From: Anthopleura xanthogrammica
Lineage: Eukaryota > Cnidaria > Anthozoa > Actiniaria > Actiniidae
DNA length: 64,000 nucleotides
NCBI GenBank assembly: GCA_964019055.1
Contig: OZ025210.1
Location: forward strand, 5,705,047 to 5,769,046
Direction: 5' to 3'
The notes under the pieces are model-generated. The model made no database searches. It was not told where the DNA came from and worked only from the letters and a program-made list of their open reading frames with translations. A program made the translations under genes and the position numbers. This document shows, piece by piece, positions 22,201-33,300 of this stretch. Position 1 is the stretch's first letter; each line of letters begins with the position of its first letter.

Positions 22201-23640
22201 AAAAATTTGATTACAAACCTGAGGAATTTCCAGAATTTCAAGTAACTGGGTGTGTCTTGCTAATGTCAAAGAATTTAGTCTGCGACTAAAATGGGACAAA
22301 AGTTAAACAATACTCAACAAAGTCTAAGGATGTTAAAAGATCATCAGGGATTACTACACTACTGTAGTTCATTTTTTGTGGACATTACCTGGTGTTGATT
22401 TCTTGAGCAGATTTCATGAATTCCTTGCATGTCTCGGAGAATTCTGGAAGCTTCTCTAATAAACTCTGTACATGGTTTTCCACTGAAAGAAACTGTTGAA
22501 AACCATAAACATAAACAATAATTACCATCATCACTATAATCATAATCACCACCACCACCATCATTATTATCATCATGCACCATCATCATCATCGTCACCA
22601 TCACACATCAATTTTATCAATATTCTTATCACTAGCAACATTATCATAAGCTCAACATAATTATAACCATCCTCACCATCATCATCACAACCATCCTCAC
22701 CATCATTACCGTATTTACTTGTTTTAGCGCTGCCCTAGTTCCACCCTCGATTAAGCGCTGCCCTCAATTTAGCATCGCATATGAGAGCAAAAAATCAAAG
22801 AGCGTCGCCTCAAATAAGCGCTTTCCCTGAATAAGTGCTGCAACTGAAACGTTAAAAATTTAAAGAGCATTGCTGTGCTTAAGTGAGTAAATATGGTATT
22901 AACAATAAAACCACAATCATTACTCAACAATCTGTATTTGCTTTACTCAATTATGTCATTCAAATTACTAAAAACACTAGGTGAGCCACTTACATCTTGA
23001 AATATCTCCCTCGAACAGTCAGCTGTCTTGATAAACGTTTTATAATTATGGAAAGCAAGATCCTGAGTTTGTTGAAGCACTTGATCTCTTTCTTCAGCCA
23101 ATCGGTCGGGTTCTCGACCTTTTGATTAGATTACATGTAATTAGTAAAGTCTAGCAGTGCACTCGAATGGAATGAAATACTCAAATTAAGACTATACACA
23201 AAATTTTATACTAAAAAATACGATCCATAAAATGGAAGGACAAAGCCAAGTTCGTACACTGTACGTCTCCTGGAGAAAAATTTATCAACAAAAATGCACG
23301 TAAAAAAGCGCCGAATTCTTGTACATAATGTATAATTCCTTGAGAAATAGCGTTGTACCTCCGAAGTGATAAAAATACAAAAATTATAGATAGAAAATTA
23401 GAAACAAATAGGACACTTACTGAGTCTGTCGACTCCAGAAGAACAGAGTTCCGCAAGATAAACAGAAAAATCTGGGTTATCTCGCCAGGATTCTGAAAAA
23501 AAAATTACACAATGAATTCAGGAAAAGTGTTGTTAACGAGTTTTGAAAATATGACAGAAATCAGATTTACCTGGGAAGGATTCTGTGAATAATGTTTTGA
23601 TGAGAGTTTCTTGATCATCTTCTGCCTCCGTGGCAGCCAT
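19227..23640 (-). CDS. COG8: COG8, conserved oligomeric Golgi complex subunit 8, 623 aa
   Basis: Exons in transcript order: 23571-23640, 23421-23492, 22994-23118, 22389-22492, 22219-22285, 21484-21966, 20729-20928, 20248-20332, 19852-20048, 19227-19695. They give 624 codons in frame. The protein is recognised by [91 protein letters not shown] and [23 protein letters not shown]8 belongs to lobe B of the eight-subunit tether that retains Golgi glycosylation enzymes by retrograde vesicle capture. Length is close to human COG8 (about 612 aa). The start [18 protein letters not shown] is the first ATG before the conserved N terminus. The C-terminal ~110 aa are charged and low in complexity (Glu/Lys/Ser rich) and not conserved. 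Confidence 0.96.
20526..20705. mobile_element. Inverted-repeat element (family D)
   Basis: It begins agggctcaaaataatggcca and ends tggctattattttgagccc, which are terminal inverted repeats. It lies in a COG8 intron. Relatives lie at 21176-21340 and 39905-40130. Confidence 0.65.
20905..21160 (-). repeat. Tandem duplication spanning the COG8 exon 7 acceptor
   Basis: The exon 7 intron-exon junction (acceptor at 20929-20930 on the minus strand) is repeated upstream in the intron, with junction-like copies at about 21019-21020 and 21140-21141. Each copy keeps a cttccc/tag or cag acceptor followed by a sequence like the exon start (VSHFL versus MSQFL). Confidence 0.7.
21176..21340. mobile_element. 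Inverted-repeat element (family D)
   Basis: The ends agggctaaaaataatgtctg and ccagccattatttttcaccct mirror each other. The body contains cagtcattttgaccagtaa, shared with the copy at 39905-40130. Confidence 0.6.
22095..22190 (+). mobile_element. SINE tail (family A)
   Basis: Shows atctgtgtgttagctgtg, tcctgactttgatcagccca, gaggttgtttcagg and a tgataaaatttga end, the same 3' tail as the other copies. Confidence 0.6.
22544..22702 (+). repeat. (CAT/CAC)n imperfect trinucleotide repeat
   Basis: Irregular catcat, caccac and catcctcac units in a COG8 intron. Confidence 0.8.
22709..22900. mobile_element. Inverted-repeat element (family C)
   Basis: Left end taccgtatttacttgtttta gcgct is mirrored by cttaagtgagtaaatatggta at the right. 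The body has ccaccctcgattaagcgctg and ctgaataagtgctgcaac, both shared with the copy at 33712-33892. Confidence 0.65.
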
Positions 23641-24325
23641 GTTGAATACACTAACTGCGCTTGCGCTAAAAGGATAACAGCTGGTCCGAGTGATTTTAAT
23701 TGAACAGGCTCAGGTTTGCCAATATTCAACGATCTCTCCCCCCTCCCCTGGGGGTACAGAGGTTATTTTTTCTCGCTCCTGCGTTCGCTGATTTGAAGGG
23801 TATGCGCAATAGTTGGCGCAATAGAACCTCTGGAGCTCAGGTTACCCCACTCCCGTAGAGATAAGGAGAGAAAATTTGGTTCAGAAGGAATTTCTACCTT
23901 TCCTATACTTGGAAAAGAAACGAGAATTTTGAGATGGAAATTCAAGAAATGTTTTCCTTTCTGTTTTACGACAATTGCATCGTCCCTCCCCTCCCTTGGC
24001 AAAAAAGAGAAGTTGGTTCGCCAGGAAATGTTACCTCTTCGGGTTTAACAACTGTTTTTAGTAATCATTTTATCCAATTATTTTCACAGGAATTCATTTA
24101 TTTACAACATTAGGAAAACCCTATACATTTCTGTTGAAAACCATACTATTTAAATTACTAAAGATATTGATGTTTTCTTTACAACGTTCAAGGCTTTTAG
24201 TCTTATATTATCAGCCTAAATCCATGCACCAAATCAGCCAAGTCATGGCTCCAAAGATCAGAGGGCTGACGTTGTCCTTCGTCATGAATACTTCGGCCCA
24301 GAAGCGAGGTTTGGGGTGCTGGCTT
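23641..24325. other. COG8 promoter and NFRKB 3' UTR spacer
   Basis: The 685-bp stretch lies between the COG8 start (minus strand, so its promoter is here) and the NFRKB stop codon. No exon or repeat family was recognised in it. Confidence 0.5.
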
Positions 24326-27300
24326 TTAGTCGTCATTGCTGTCTTCGCTTTCACTGCCTTCGCCACCTAAGGTAAAAAAAAGAAGATAAAAAGAAAACTA
24401 AGTTCACTAGAAGCACGGTGACTGGAAAATGCCAAAAGCATATAGCTTTTGCACGGACAACCGCAGCAACAGTTACACAGGAACAACACAACAGCAATAA
24501 CAGTAACAACAATGACAGCTGTGCAACAATAAGATTTGTATTCCGACCTTCACTGCTTCCAGATTCCTCCTGCTCGTCATCAGACTCGTTCTCTTCCTTC
24601 GACGCATTATCTCCAAGGGAAGTAAAACCTGACAAGTGATAAACACAAACGTTTGTGAGTAACAAAAGTGAACTTTCTGTAACATTTTTTCTCGCAAGAC
24701 AGTGTTACTGCTATTGTAGCTTGACATGACTTTTTGCCAATACGACAAAAAAGCTACAACTGGGTACTAACCAAGGCGAGAAAAAACGCAGCTTGTACCG
24801 TGGGCCCATTTTAGACTACTTACCGTAAGGTTGCGTGAAGGAATCACTTTCTTTCTCGCTTTGTAGTTTAAAACTATGTTCTGTGGATAAATTGTACTCA
24901 TGGGTCAGTATTCAGTTGATATCTTCGTAAGTAGTATGTTATTCTTTTTGTTTTACCTGTCGATTGTGGACTGTCAACATCTTCGCGTTCATCTTGAAGT
25001 AGTTTTAGTGCTAAAACGCGGAAATCTAAGTTAGTAAAAACAATTTAAGTTACTTGATGCTAACGTGTCTATAGACCCCTTACAGCAAGTCGGAATGCAG
25101 CTCAATTTGGAGGAAAAAACAAAAGAATTTCAATCTCCTGAGAATTGGAAAGCTATTGTTTTGTCCTCCAAATTGAGCTGCATTCCGACGTGCTGTAAGG
25201 GGTCTATAACGTCACACCTTACCTCCGTGTTTAGTTTTCCCTCCAGTTGGTTCATCAGCGGATTCTTCCTCATCACTACTGCTGTCATTTCCACTACTGC
25301 TTTCATTCTCACTATTACTGCTTGATACCGATCCTTCGCTTCCACTATCACGCGACTCGCTTACCACATCAACGGGTTCGTCACCACTTGGAGCGTACAG
25401 CAAGCTAGCGCTGTTTAGAGCACTAGTTTGGGAATTCAAAGCGCTTGTGTGTCTGAGACCAGGAGAGGGAACGCTTGACTGAGAAGACAAGTTGGCCTTA
25501 GAATTCAAATTGGCTGTATTTAGTTTTGACTTGGATCCTGCTCCTATGTGAGGTTGTGTAGTTTGATCAGGTAATCCAGATTCGGTGGTAGTAGCGAGTT
25601 CTGGTCCTTCTTCTGAAGATGAATGAGTTATTTCCTCAGCTACAGGGCCAGTGATAGACGTTATAACAGAGACCTTTGGATGACCACTTATCGTATTCCC
25701 AGCTATCTTAATCTTAATCCCTGGCTTTTTCATTTCAATTGGTTTGCTTGGTACAGGCGTTGTCTGGCTGCCTGGGGAAGGAACAGCTTGCACAGCGCTT
25801 GGATCGACTGTTTCTGATACTGGAGTAGAGCTCTCTTCTTTGGCTTTTGAATGCCGCGGCATTCTTGGTTTCTGCATCTTCTTGGCTCTGGCTGCTGCCG
25901 CGTTGGCTTGGTGGATTTTCTCTGAAAAATTGATTTGCGATATGTATTCTTAAAAGATGTGAAGGTTCGTAATATATGAGACTGACAACTACGATAGTAA
26001 AATAACAAAAACAACTTTTGTTTAGTGATGCAATTGACATTTCAATTGTATCGAACCGCGAAACAACCTCTGGGCTGATCAAGGTCAGGGCATGGCTTAC
26101 CCACAGATTGAACCCTGAAACAACCTTTGGGCTGATCAAAGTCGGGGCATGGCTAACCCACAGATCGAATTAAAATTTATTTTCTTTGATTTTTGGGAGG
26201 GAGGAAAACCAGAGAAACTCATTAGCCCGTCGTATGTCTTGAAGAAAAAGTATGGATAGTAAAAGAATGAAACAGACGTATTCAAGGTTGCACGAAGGAG
26301 CTGTAGATTTTGAGTGGTAAGTAATGAGTATGTCCTCTTACCAAACTCTTCCTTTGTCCTGTTTCGGTGTAGATAGATCCAGACCTTCCTGTTACTATCG
26401 TATTTGACGCAGGGGTCCTTCTCGTAGTGAAGGCGATCAAGAGCACCGCTAACCACAGTGTGGATCTGGCAAAATAATGGGGCAACAAGAATGAAAGAAA
26501 GAAAAGAAGAGAGGAGGGAAAAACAGGAGAGAAAAGAATAGAGGAGAAGAGATGGGATGGGAAGAAAAAAAAAGGAAGAAAGAAAAGAGAAAATATAAGG
26601 AAAGAGGTGAAGAGAAGAGACAAGAATGGATGGGAAGGGAAGAGAAGATAAAAGAAGAGAAGTGCGGTAAAGAGAAAGGCAGAGGAGAGGAGAGAAGGGA
26701 AAAGAAGAGAAGTGTGTTACCTGGGCCTCCGTGGCATCTCTGTTTAAGAACTGAGAATCTTTTAAAAGTTCGCAAACCTAAAATTAGATTAAATAAATAT
26801 TCAATATCATTGGTCACAGGCCACACAGTAAGTCACATGCATGGGTTGATGTTGGATTCGATTCCCCAGCTAGCTAGCGCAACCTGGAATAGGTTAGCTT
26901 GATTCAAAGTATACAGGATAGATGGCATAGTACTTGCCTCTGCTCTCGTTCCTTCTCCGTTCGGTAGCCTGGCTGCCGCATCACGTACGAGTGTCAAGAT
27001 GGTAACAAAAGGAGGGCGATTGGAAACCAGAAGAGAATGTTCTCTCGCTTTATTCAAGTTGGTTTCCTTGGAAAATACTCCCTGGAACAAGAAAGAAAGG
27101 TTATGGTGGTGTATAGAGTTCAGTAAGCATCACGCATTACAGCGAGTATGACTTGAGGCAAGTATATAGGTGGTGTAGTGGTGGTGCATTCGACTCTGGC
27201 CTCTGGGGACTAAGGTTCGATTCCTAGACTCGATTCCTATCACATGTGAGTAGGGTTTGTCGTTGCCTCGATCTCTCCCTCTAGATTCAAGGGTTTTTCT

Positions 27301-30300
27301 CCAGGGGCTCCTCACCCCTCCCTTCGCAAAACCCAATCATAATTTCCAATTCGATCTGTGAGTTGTGTTATAGAGGCAAGGGAATGCAAGAGGTACCGCA
27401 GTCTACAGCTTACCTTCACTGGACCAACGACTGACTCAAACCCATGCATGTGGTAAGTGTAAGCCTTGTGAGGGTTCATGTAACGTTTGAGTTCTTGTTC
27501 CCTGAATACATCTTGTTCAGTGCTTGTACTAGGTCTAACCACGTAATCAGTCTTCCTAAAACCAAACGAGATATGAGGTTTGTTTGTTGTTTAGTAGGGA
27601 ATCAAGGGTGGTGTAGTGGTAGCGCATTCATACAGGATCCACCAGGGACAGCGAGATGGGCGCGAATACGGTGGACCCCAGCCCACCACAAGGTGAGCAA
27701 AAATGGCATCCACCCCACCCGCACCACACCTAGTGAATCCCGAATCCCAAATCTAAATCATGAACTACAACTTTTAACGTACACTCGGGCTTCAGGAGCG
27801 TTGACTGTGCTTCCACCTTCCGCAGTGGCCTGGAAAAAAGGTACGTTTTAATGGTGAGTTAATACAAGAATAATCTTTTTCGGTCTTGGTATGTGTTATG
27901 TAACTAGACTCAATGATTCATTTGAACCTTTTTGATGGAAAGTTGATCCTTAACTTTCAGCCAATCCTGGCACAGCTGAGTGAGCTCCTCATCAGAATCA
28001 CGAAACGCACCTGAAAAAAGAAGCACAAATTTAATTGTCATCTTACGGGACCTGATTAAGAGGCCGGGGAGGGTGGGATTACCCGGTACCCACCATCTCT
28101 TAGGATGAAATCCTGGATATTGTCCTCAAATATTTCCAAAACGTAAAGAAAAATCGTAGAAATGGATGTATACTGTCTGTTTGCATGTGATGTTAAACAA
28201 CGTATTTGTGCATAGATATAGTCACTACGGACACCCAGTATCGAGCATGTCCACAGGTCTCTGAGGGGGGAGAGGGTATATACCAGTACCCACCACCTAT
28301 ATCAATAAAATGAGGTCTTTATTTTGTACCATTGTTTTGACCCTGCCCCTAATATCAAATTTCATCACAACACATGTACACATATTTTTTCTTCAGAAAC
28401 ATACCAATCCACTTCCATTGCTGAGGTCGTTCTTTAAAATCAACCAATGGGACGAATGTTGATTGCGTGACTAGGACAAAAAAATGATCAAGAGAGGGGT
28501 GGGTGAGTAACTTTTGTCAGTGAAACTGAAAAATGAAAAATAGGCAAAAATAGTAAAGAAAAGAGTATGCGAAGCAGGGACTGCGGAGATGACTGGCTAC
28601 AGGGATAATAGCACTCCTCCCTCCCTCCCTATGAATTCACGATTTTAACAAGGTATTTTGTGATTATGGTTTCACCCCCCCCCCCCCAATCAAACCTCTA
28701 GCTGACTATGCTACACAAAGATGCACCATAACACTTGTACATCATGTGATCCAGGGGTGTAGCCAGGATTTTGTGATGATCTATGTCTACACTTGTAAAT
28801 CATAGAGGGCCATAAAGTGGTATTGTCCCCTATCAAATACTTGACCTGCTCTGCAGTCCGATCCCCGTACAGGCAGACGAGCAAGAAAGAACATAGAAAA
28901 GGGACAAGCACAAAGCCAAGGAACAAAGAAGCCAGAATTTTTAAATTCTATTTGATATGAATTTTTTTCATATTCAGAATACCTCCAGAACTTCCAGAAA
29001 TATACATAAGAGAAGAGTAAACCAGCTTGACCCAGTCTAACTGATCCTTGCTCCAGGTACTCTGTGATGCAGTTGGCGAACACTGTGAACAAAACATGCA
29101 ATAATATATCAATTAATGTTCAGTTTGTTACAGTAGGTCTCTCCCTTGATAATAATAATTTAATATTTACATTGGTCACAACTTACCTGCCAAGCCTTGA
29201 TTTGTTCTTCAATCTGCTCAAAACAATATAAAAAAATTAAATTCATTTTTATAGGAGGCACATGTGACCACTGGGCTCGTTGTAGTATGTTAATAGAGTT
29301 TTTAGTTGGTTCTCTCCTGTGCTTCAAGGGCTCTTTTATGGGTTCTTCAGTTTTCCTCCCTCCACGAAAATCAGCTTCTAAATTCCAATTCGATCATGGA
29401 ACGAGGGCCATGGATTTGTTAGCCACTGGCCATTAAGTGCTACCTTTGTAAAAACAAGGCCAGATAATGATGCAATTTTGTTCACATGTCATGCCTATGA
29501 GAAATTCTGTGAGTCCAGAATTTTTTCACAGTATCAGAATTAAGGTATGCTGTTGTATATTCAGCAACTTTCCACTGATTATCATAAATTATTTATCTAA
29601 CCTTGTGTAAGCTGGCTTTAGAATCAGGCATGCTGTAGAATATTTCTTTCAGCAGACTGAAGAAACTGGAAAACGTTCCTGTTGGTGGAGGTGGTCTAAA
29701 ACAACAAACAAATGGAAGAACTTAATTAAATCAGTGCAAATTTGGTTGATGGCACCTCTATATCAACACAAAGGTAGTTTTAAAGAGTGATTACCAGGGG
29801 CAGATCCAATGGAGGGGTGCAAGGGGTGCACACACCCGTCAGAGCATCTTTGTCCTCTTATTCTTATTTTGAAGATACCAAATACAAAGGATTGTTTTCT
29901 TTCTTTGATTCTGAGGCTTGCACCCCCCTGGGTTGACTTTGTGCCTTGCACCCATCCCTGAACAAAATCCTGGATCCACCCATGATTATAGTAAAGACTT
30001 TTTTTACTTACAAGTTTGCAGTAGCAGCTTCTGAAGGACCAGTCTTGGAATCCTGTTTCTTAGCTTGTGATCGACTTCTTTCTTGTTTTTGTTGTAGTTT
30101 CTGTTTTAGTTTTCTCTTTAGCTTGGCTTTCTTGTCCTTTTTCTTGTTCATCTCAACTACAAATACACCATAAAACATTTTCTAAAAATACTTTCAATTG
30201 CCAATACTACATGTGTTTCTTTAAGCTTGCAGTTTCCTATTAATCTTAAGGAGAATGCTTATCGAATAGATAAGGAAGCCAAAAACTCAAACAACCCAAA

Positions 30301-33300
30301 TTATAGCTATAGTTATCTGGGACACGTAATTCTACCTAAATATGTTAGTCTAAATTGCACCTGTTGTAAATATTCTAAAATATTATTGGAAACATAGACA
30401 GTTATAGGGTTCTCAGTAGATCAGACTACCAGTTATCAGACAACAAAATTAAAATTCCACAAAATAACCCCCTTTCATGTGACGTCAAAGCAGCTCAATT
30501 TGGAGGACATAACAAAAGAATTTCAATCTCCCGAGAATTGGGATCTATTGTTTCCAAACTGAGGAGTCTTTTGTAGACCTAAGAAATGGGAAAAGAGTAG
30601 TCTTCTGAAGCCACTTTTAAGATTAAAAGAGTGTCGTATGAGAACCCTAAAAGTGACTGCAAAGGAGACTAAGAAGCAGTCTACAAGTTAATTGGCTGGT
30701 TGCTGCAGAATAATACTGACAACCCTATTTATTGTACAGCGGAATGTACCTTGCATTGGTGGACCATCGTTTGTCCTACTACTGACTGTTTGAATTAAAA
30801 GAATAATGGTTTGCATCGTCACAGGGCAGATTTCACATGACAGAAATAAATTCATATGACTGAGAAATAAATTTCTGGTGCTGACACACCATGGCGTGAC
30901 CATGATGGAACATTCTGATTGGATCAAAAGTTGTTGTGTCACACATTATGTCATGCATGATGTCATGCACTGTAACTGTTTTCAAGTCTGTAATGTGATT
31001 GCAATGCCGTGCAGCAATTTTCCACACATTTTTCCACATGTGAAATCTGCCCCACATATAAAAATTATATCTATCATCTTCATAATGATTTCATTTCTAT
31101 GATTCTCAGAATGTCGTTGGATGGAAAAAGGGAGAACTGTAGTGTAGTGCTCAGTGAATAACAAAGGTGATGATGATGAAAGTTATGACATCATATACTA
31201 TCACTTACAAGTTTTTGAAGGTCTTTTTGATGGGTTTGTTCTGAAGACTATGTCAGACAAAGCAGTAAATCTTATGTCCAGTTCAGGATGATCCTATAAC
31301 ATTTAAAGAAAGCCAAATACAGGGTTAACAAAGCTATATCTTGTAAAATTTTGAATCCTAAAAAAATCAAATCATTGAAGGTGGACTGAAGAAAATCTAG
31401 GGCAACAGACCCATTCAGCTTCAATTTGAAAATTAGCTTGTTTGATCTTGCAGAGAAAAGGAAAACTGTTGAATCTGGAAAAACCCACAAATCTAGGGAT
31501 TAACCCCACAAACTCTACTCCCGAGTGATCCCAAGTCCAGGAATTAAACCTGAGACCCCAGAAGTGAGAGAAGAGTGCACTACTGTTATACTGCCCTTGA
31601 CAAAAGGGTGTACATTGTTTAATTTTAACTACAGTACACCATGCATGATTCCAATATGAGACAAATACTTTTACCTCATTACAGGTTCGTCTTTTCTTGT
31701 GTTTCTGAAGCATTTGCTGAAAGTCTTTCTCGGTGACGTTGATGTTTGAAGGTGTCAGAGGGGGGCGAGGTGCATGGGATGAGAATGGGAAGGCAGGGTA
31801 CCCATAAGGCATGCCAGGGATAGATGGTATCATTGGGTGATACCCTGGGTGACCTGAATACAGCCCAGCTGGGTGGCCAGGAAATGGCAGTGGGTACCCA
31901 AGTGACCCAAAAGGACCTGGGGGCAGAAATCTTTCTTCTTCATCTGACGAAATGGCTTGATCCTGGAAATAAAAAAAATCCATAAATCATAAGTCACATG
32001 GGGCCGGGAGTGTTGGACATTTTTAAATGACAAAAAAAATGAAAATCGTACCTCGCATTCTTGCTTGCATTCATGAATAATTCTGCAAAACAATTAAATG
32101 ATAAAAATTGCATTCTTCTTGTAAAAATTGCTAGAAAAACCTTGCATAGCCTACAGTAGCTTGTCCCTTGGACATGAATGGAATTTCAATAAGTTGGGTG
32201 AGTTTGAGAAGAAATTATGTCTACTTTCATGATTTCTTAAGGACGAAAAAATTTGGGGAATGGTACTGTAAATACAGGAGCGTTGAAATCAATCTCCCTT
32301 ATAAGTGAATGTGTATTTTCAGAAGTGGAAGAGAAAGTGTTGAGAGGTTTAGAAAACTCACTTTTTGAAACGTGACTGTACTTTATGCTCCAAGGAAGAC
32401 CCATTTTCAGAAACTACTTTCCCTCTAAAAAAGAAGATAAAAAATAGGAAAATAAAATAAATGTGAATTAACAATAGATTCTAGAGAAAAACCCTTGAAG
32501 CACAGGAGAGAACTAACAAATAGCTCTAGTCACATGACACCAAGCCTGGCAGGACTCGAACCCAGGTCACATTGGTAAGAGGCAAGCCCTATCACCGCTA
32601 TGCCATCCATACTAAAATCATACTACAATCATACTACAGTAAAATCATACCCAGATTAAAATCATGGATAAAATGGTTCAAATATTATAAAGATTGAAAT
32701 AATTGAGAGACGTTTTCTCATTATGTTATTTATTATCAAGCTATATGCCCACAAGTACAGTGTACACATCTACTGAAAGAATCATAGCTCGGGATATAGA
32801 ATCCATTTGAGCACTGCATCCTGTAGGAATAGTACCTTGTTCGTATCGGATCATTTGGCCCTTGTCTGCTCACTTGGTCAAGAATTTCCTTTTAGGAATG
32901 AAAAGAATTTTAAAAATTGATCAATACAATCATTCATTTTTTTTATTTCTTTTATTCATTCATGTAAGCAGAATACCTGTCTGGATACGATGACCTCTTG
33001 TAGTAACTTTCTGTAATACGCCTGCAGTTGTAGCTATAAAATTGGAAAAACTGGTTTAGTATTTGAACATTTCTTGTTAATAGGTTAAAATTTATTACAA
33101 TCCCAACTCTGATTCATGGTTGAGAACCTTTTTTTAATGACAACCATCTCAACATAATTATTAAAAGATGACATAAAATTGCACCCATTTTTCAAATTTT
33201 TTACTGTACATGTATTATATTACCTTGTACTCTTTTTTCTTTGCTTTCTGGCAAAGCTTTTTGTATTCCACAACATCAGGATAAAAATAACCATCTAAAA

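Noticed and set aside
26449..26902. Ser/Phe-rich and Lys/Glu-rich open frames
   Set aside because: Caused by the purine-rich tract; the only real coding parts are NFRKB exons 26722-26778 and 26342-26465.
27598..27640. tRNA gene
   Set aside because: Only an A-box-like head is present, with no cloverleaf or B box nearby; it matches the SINE head.
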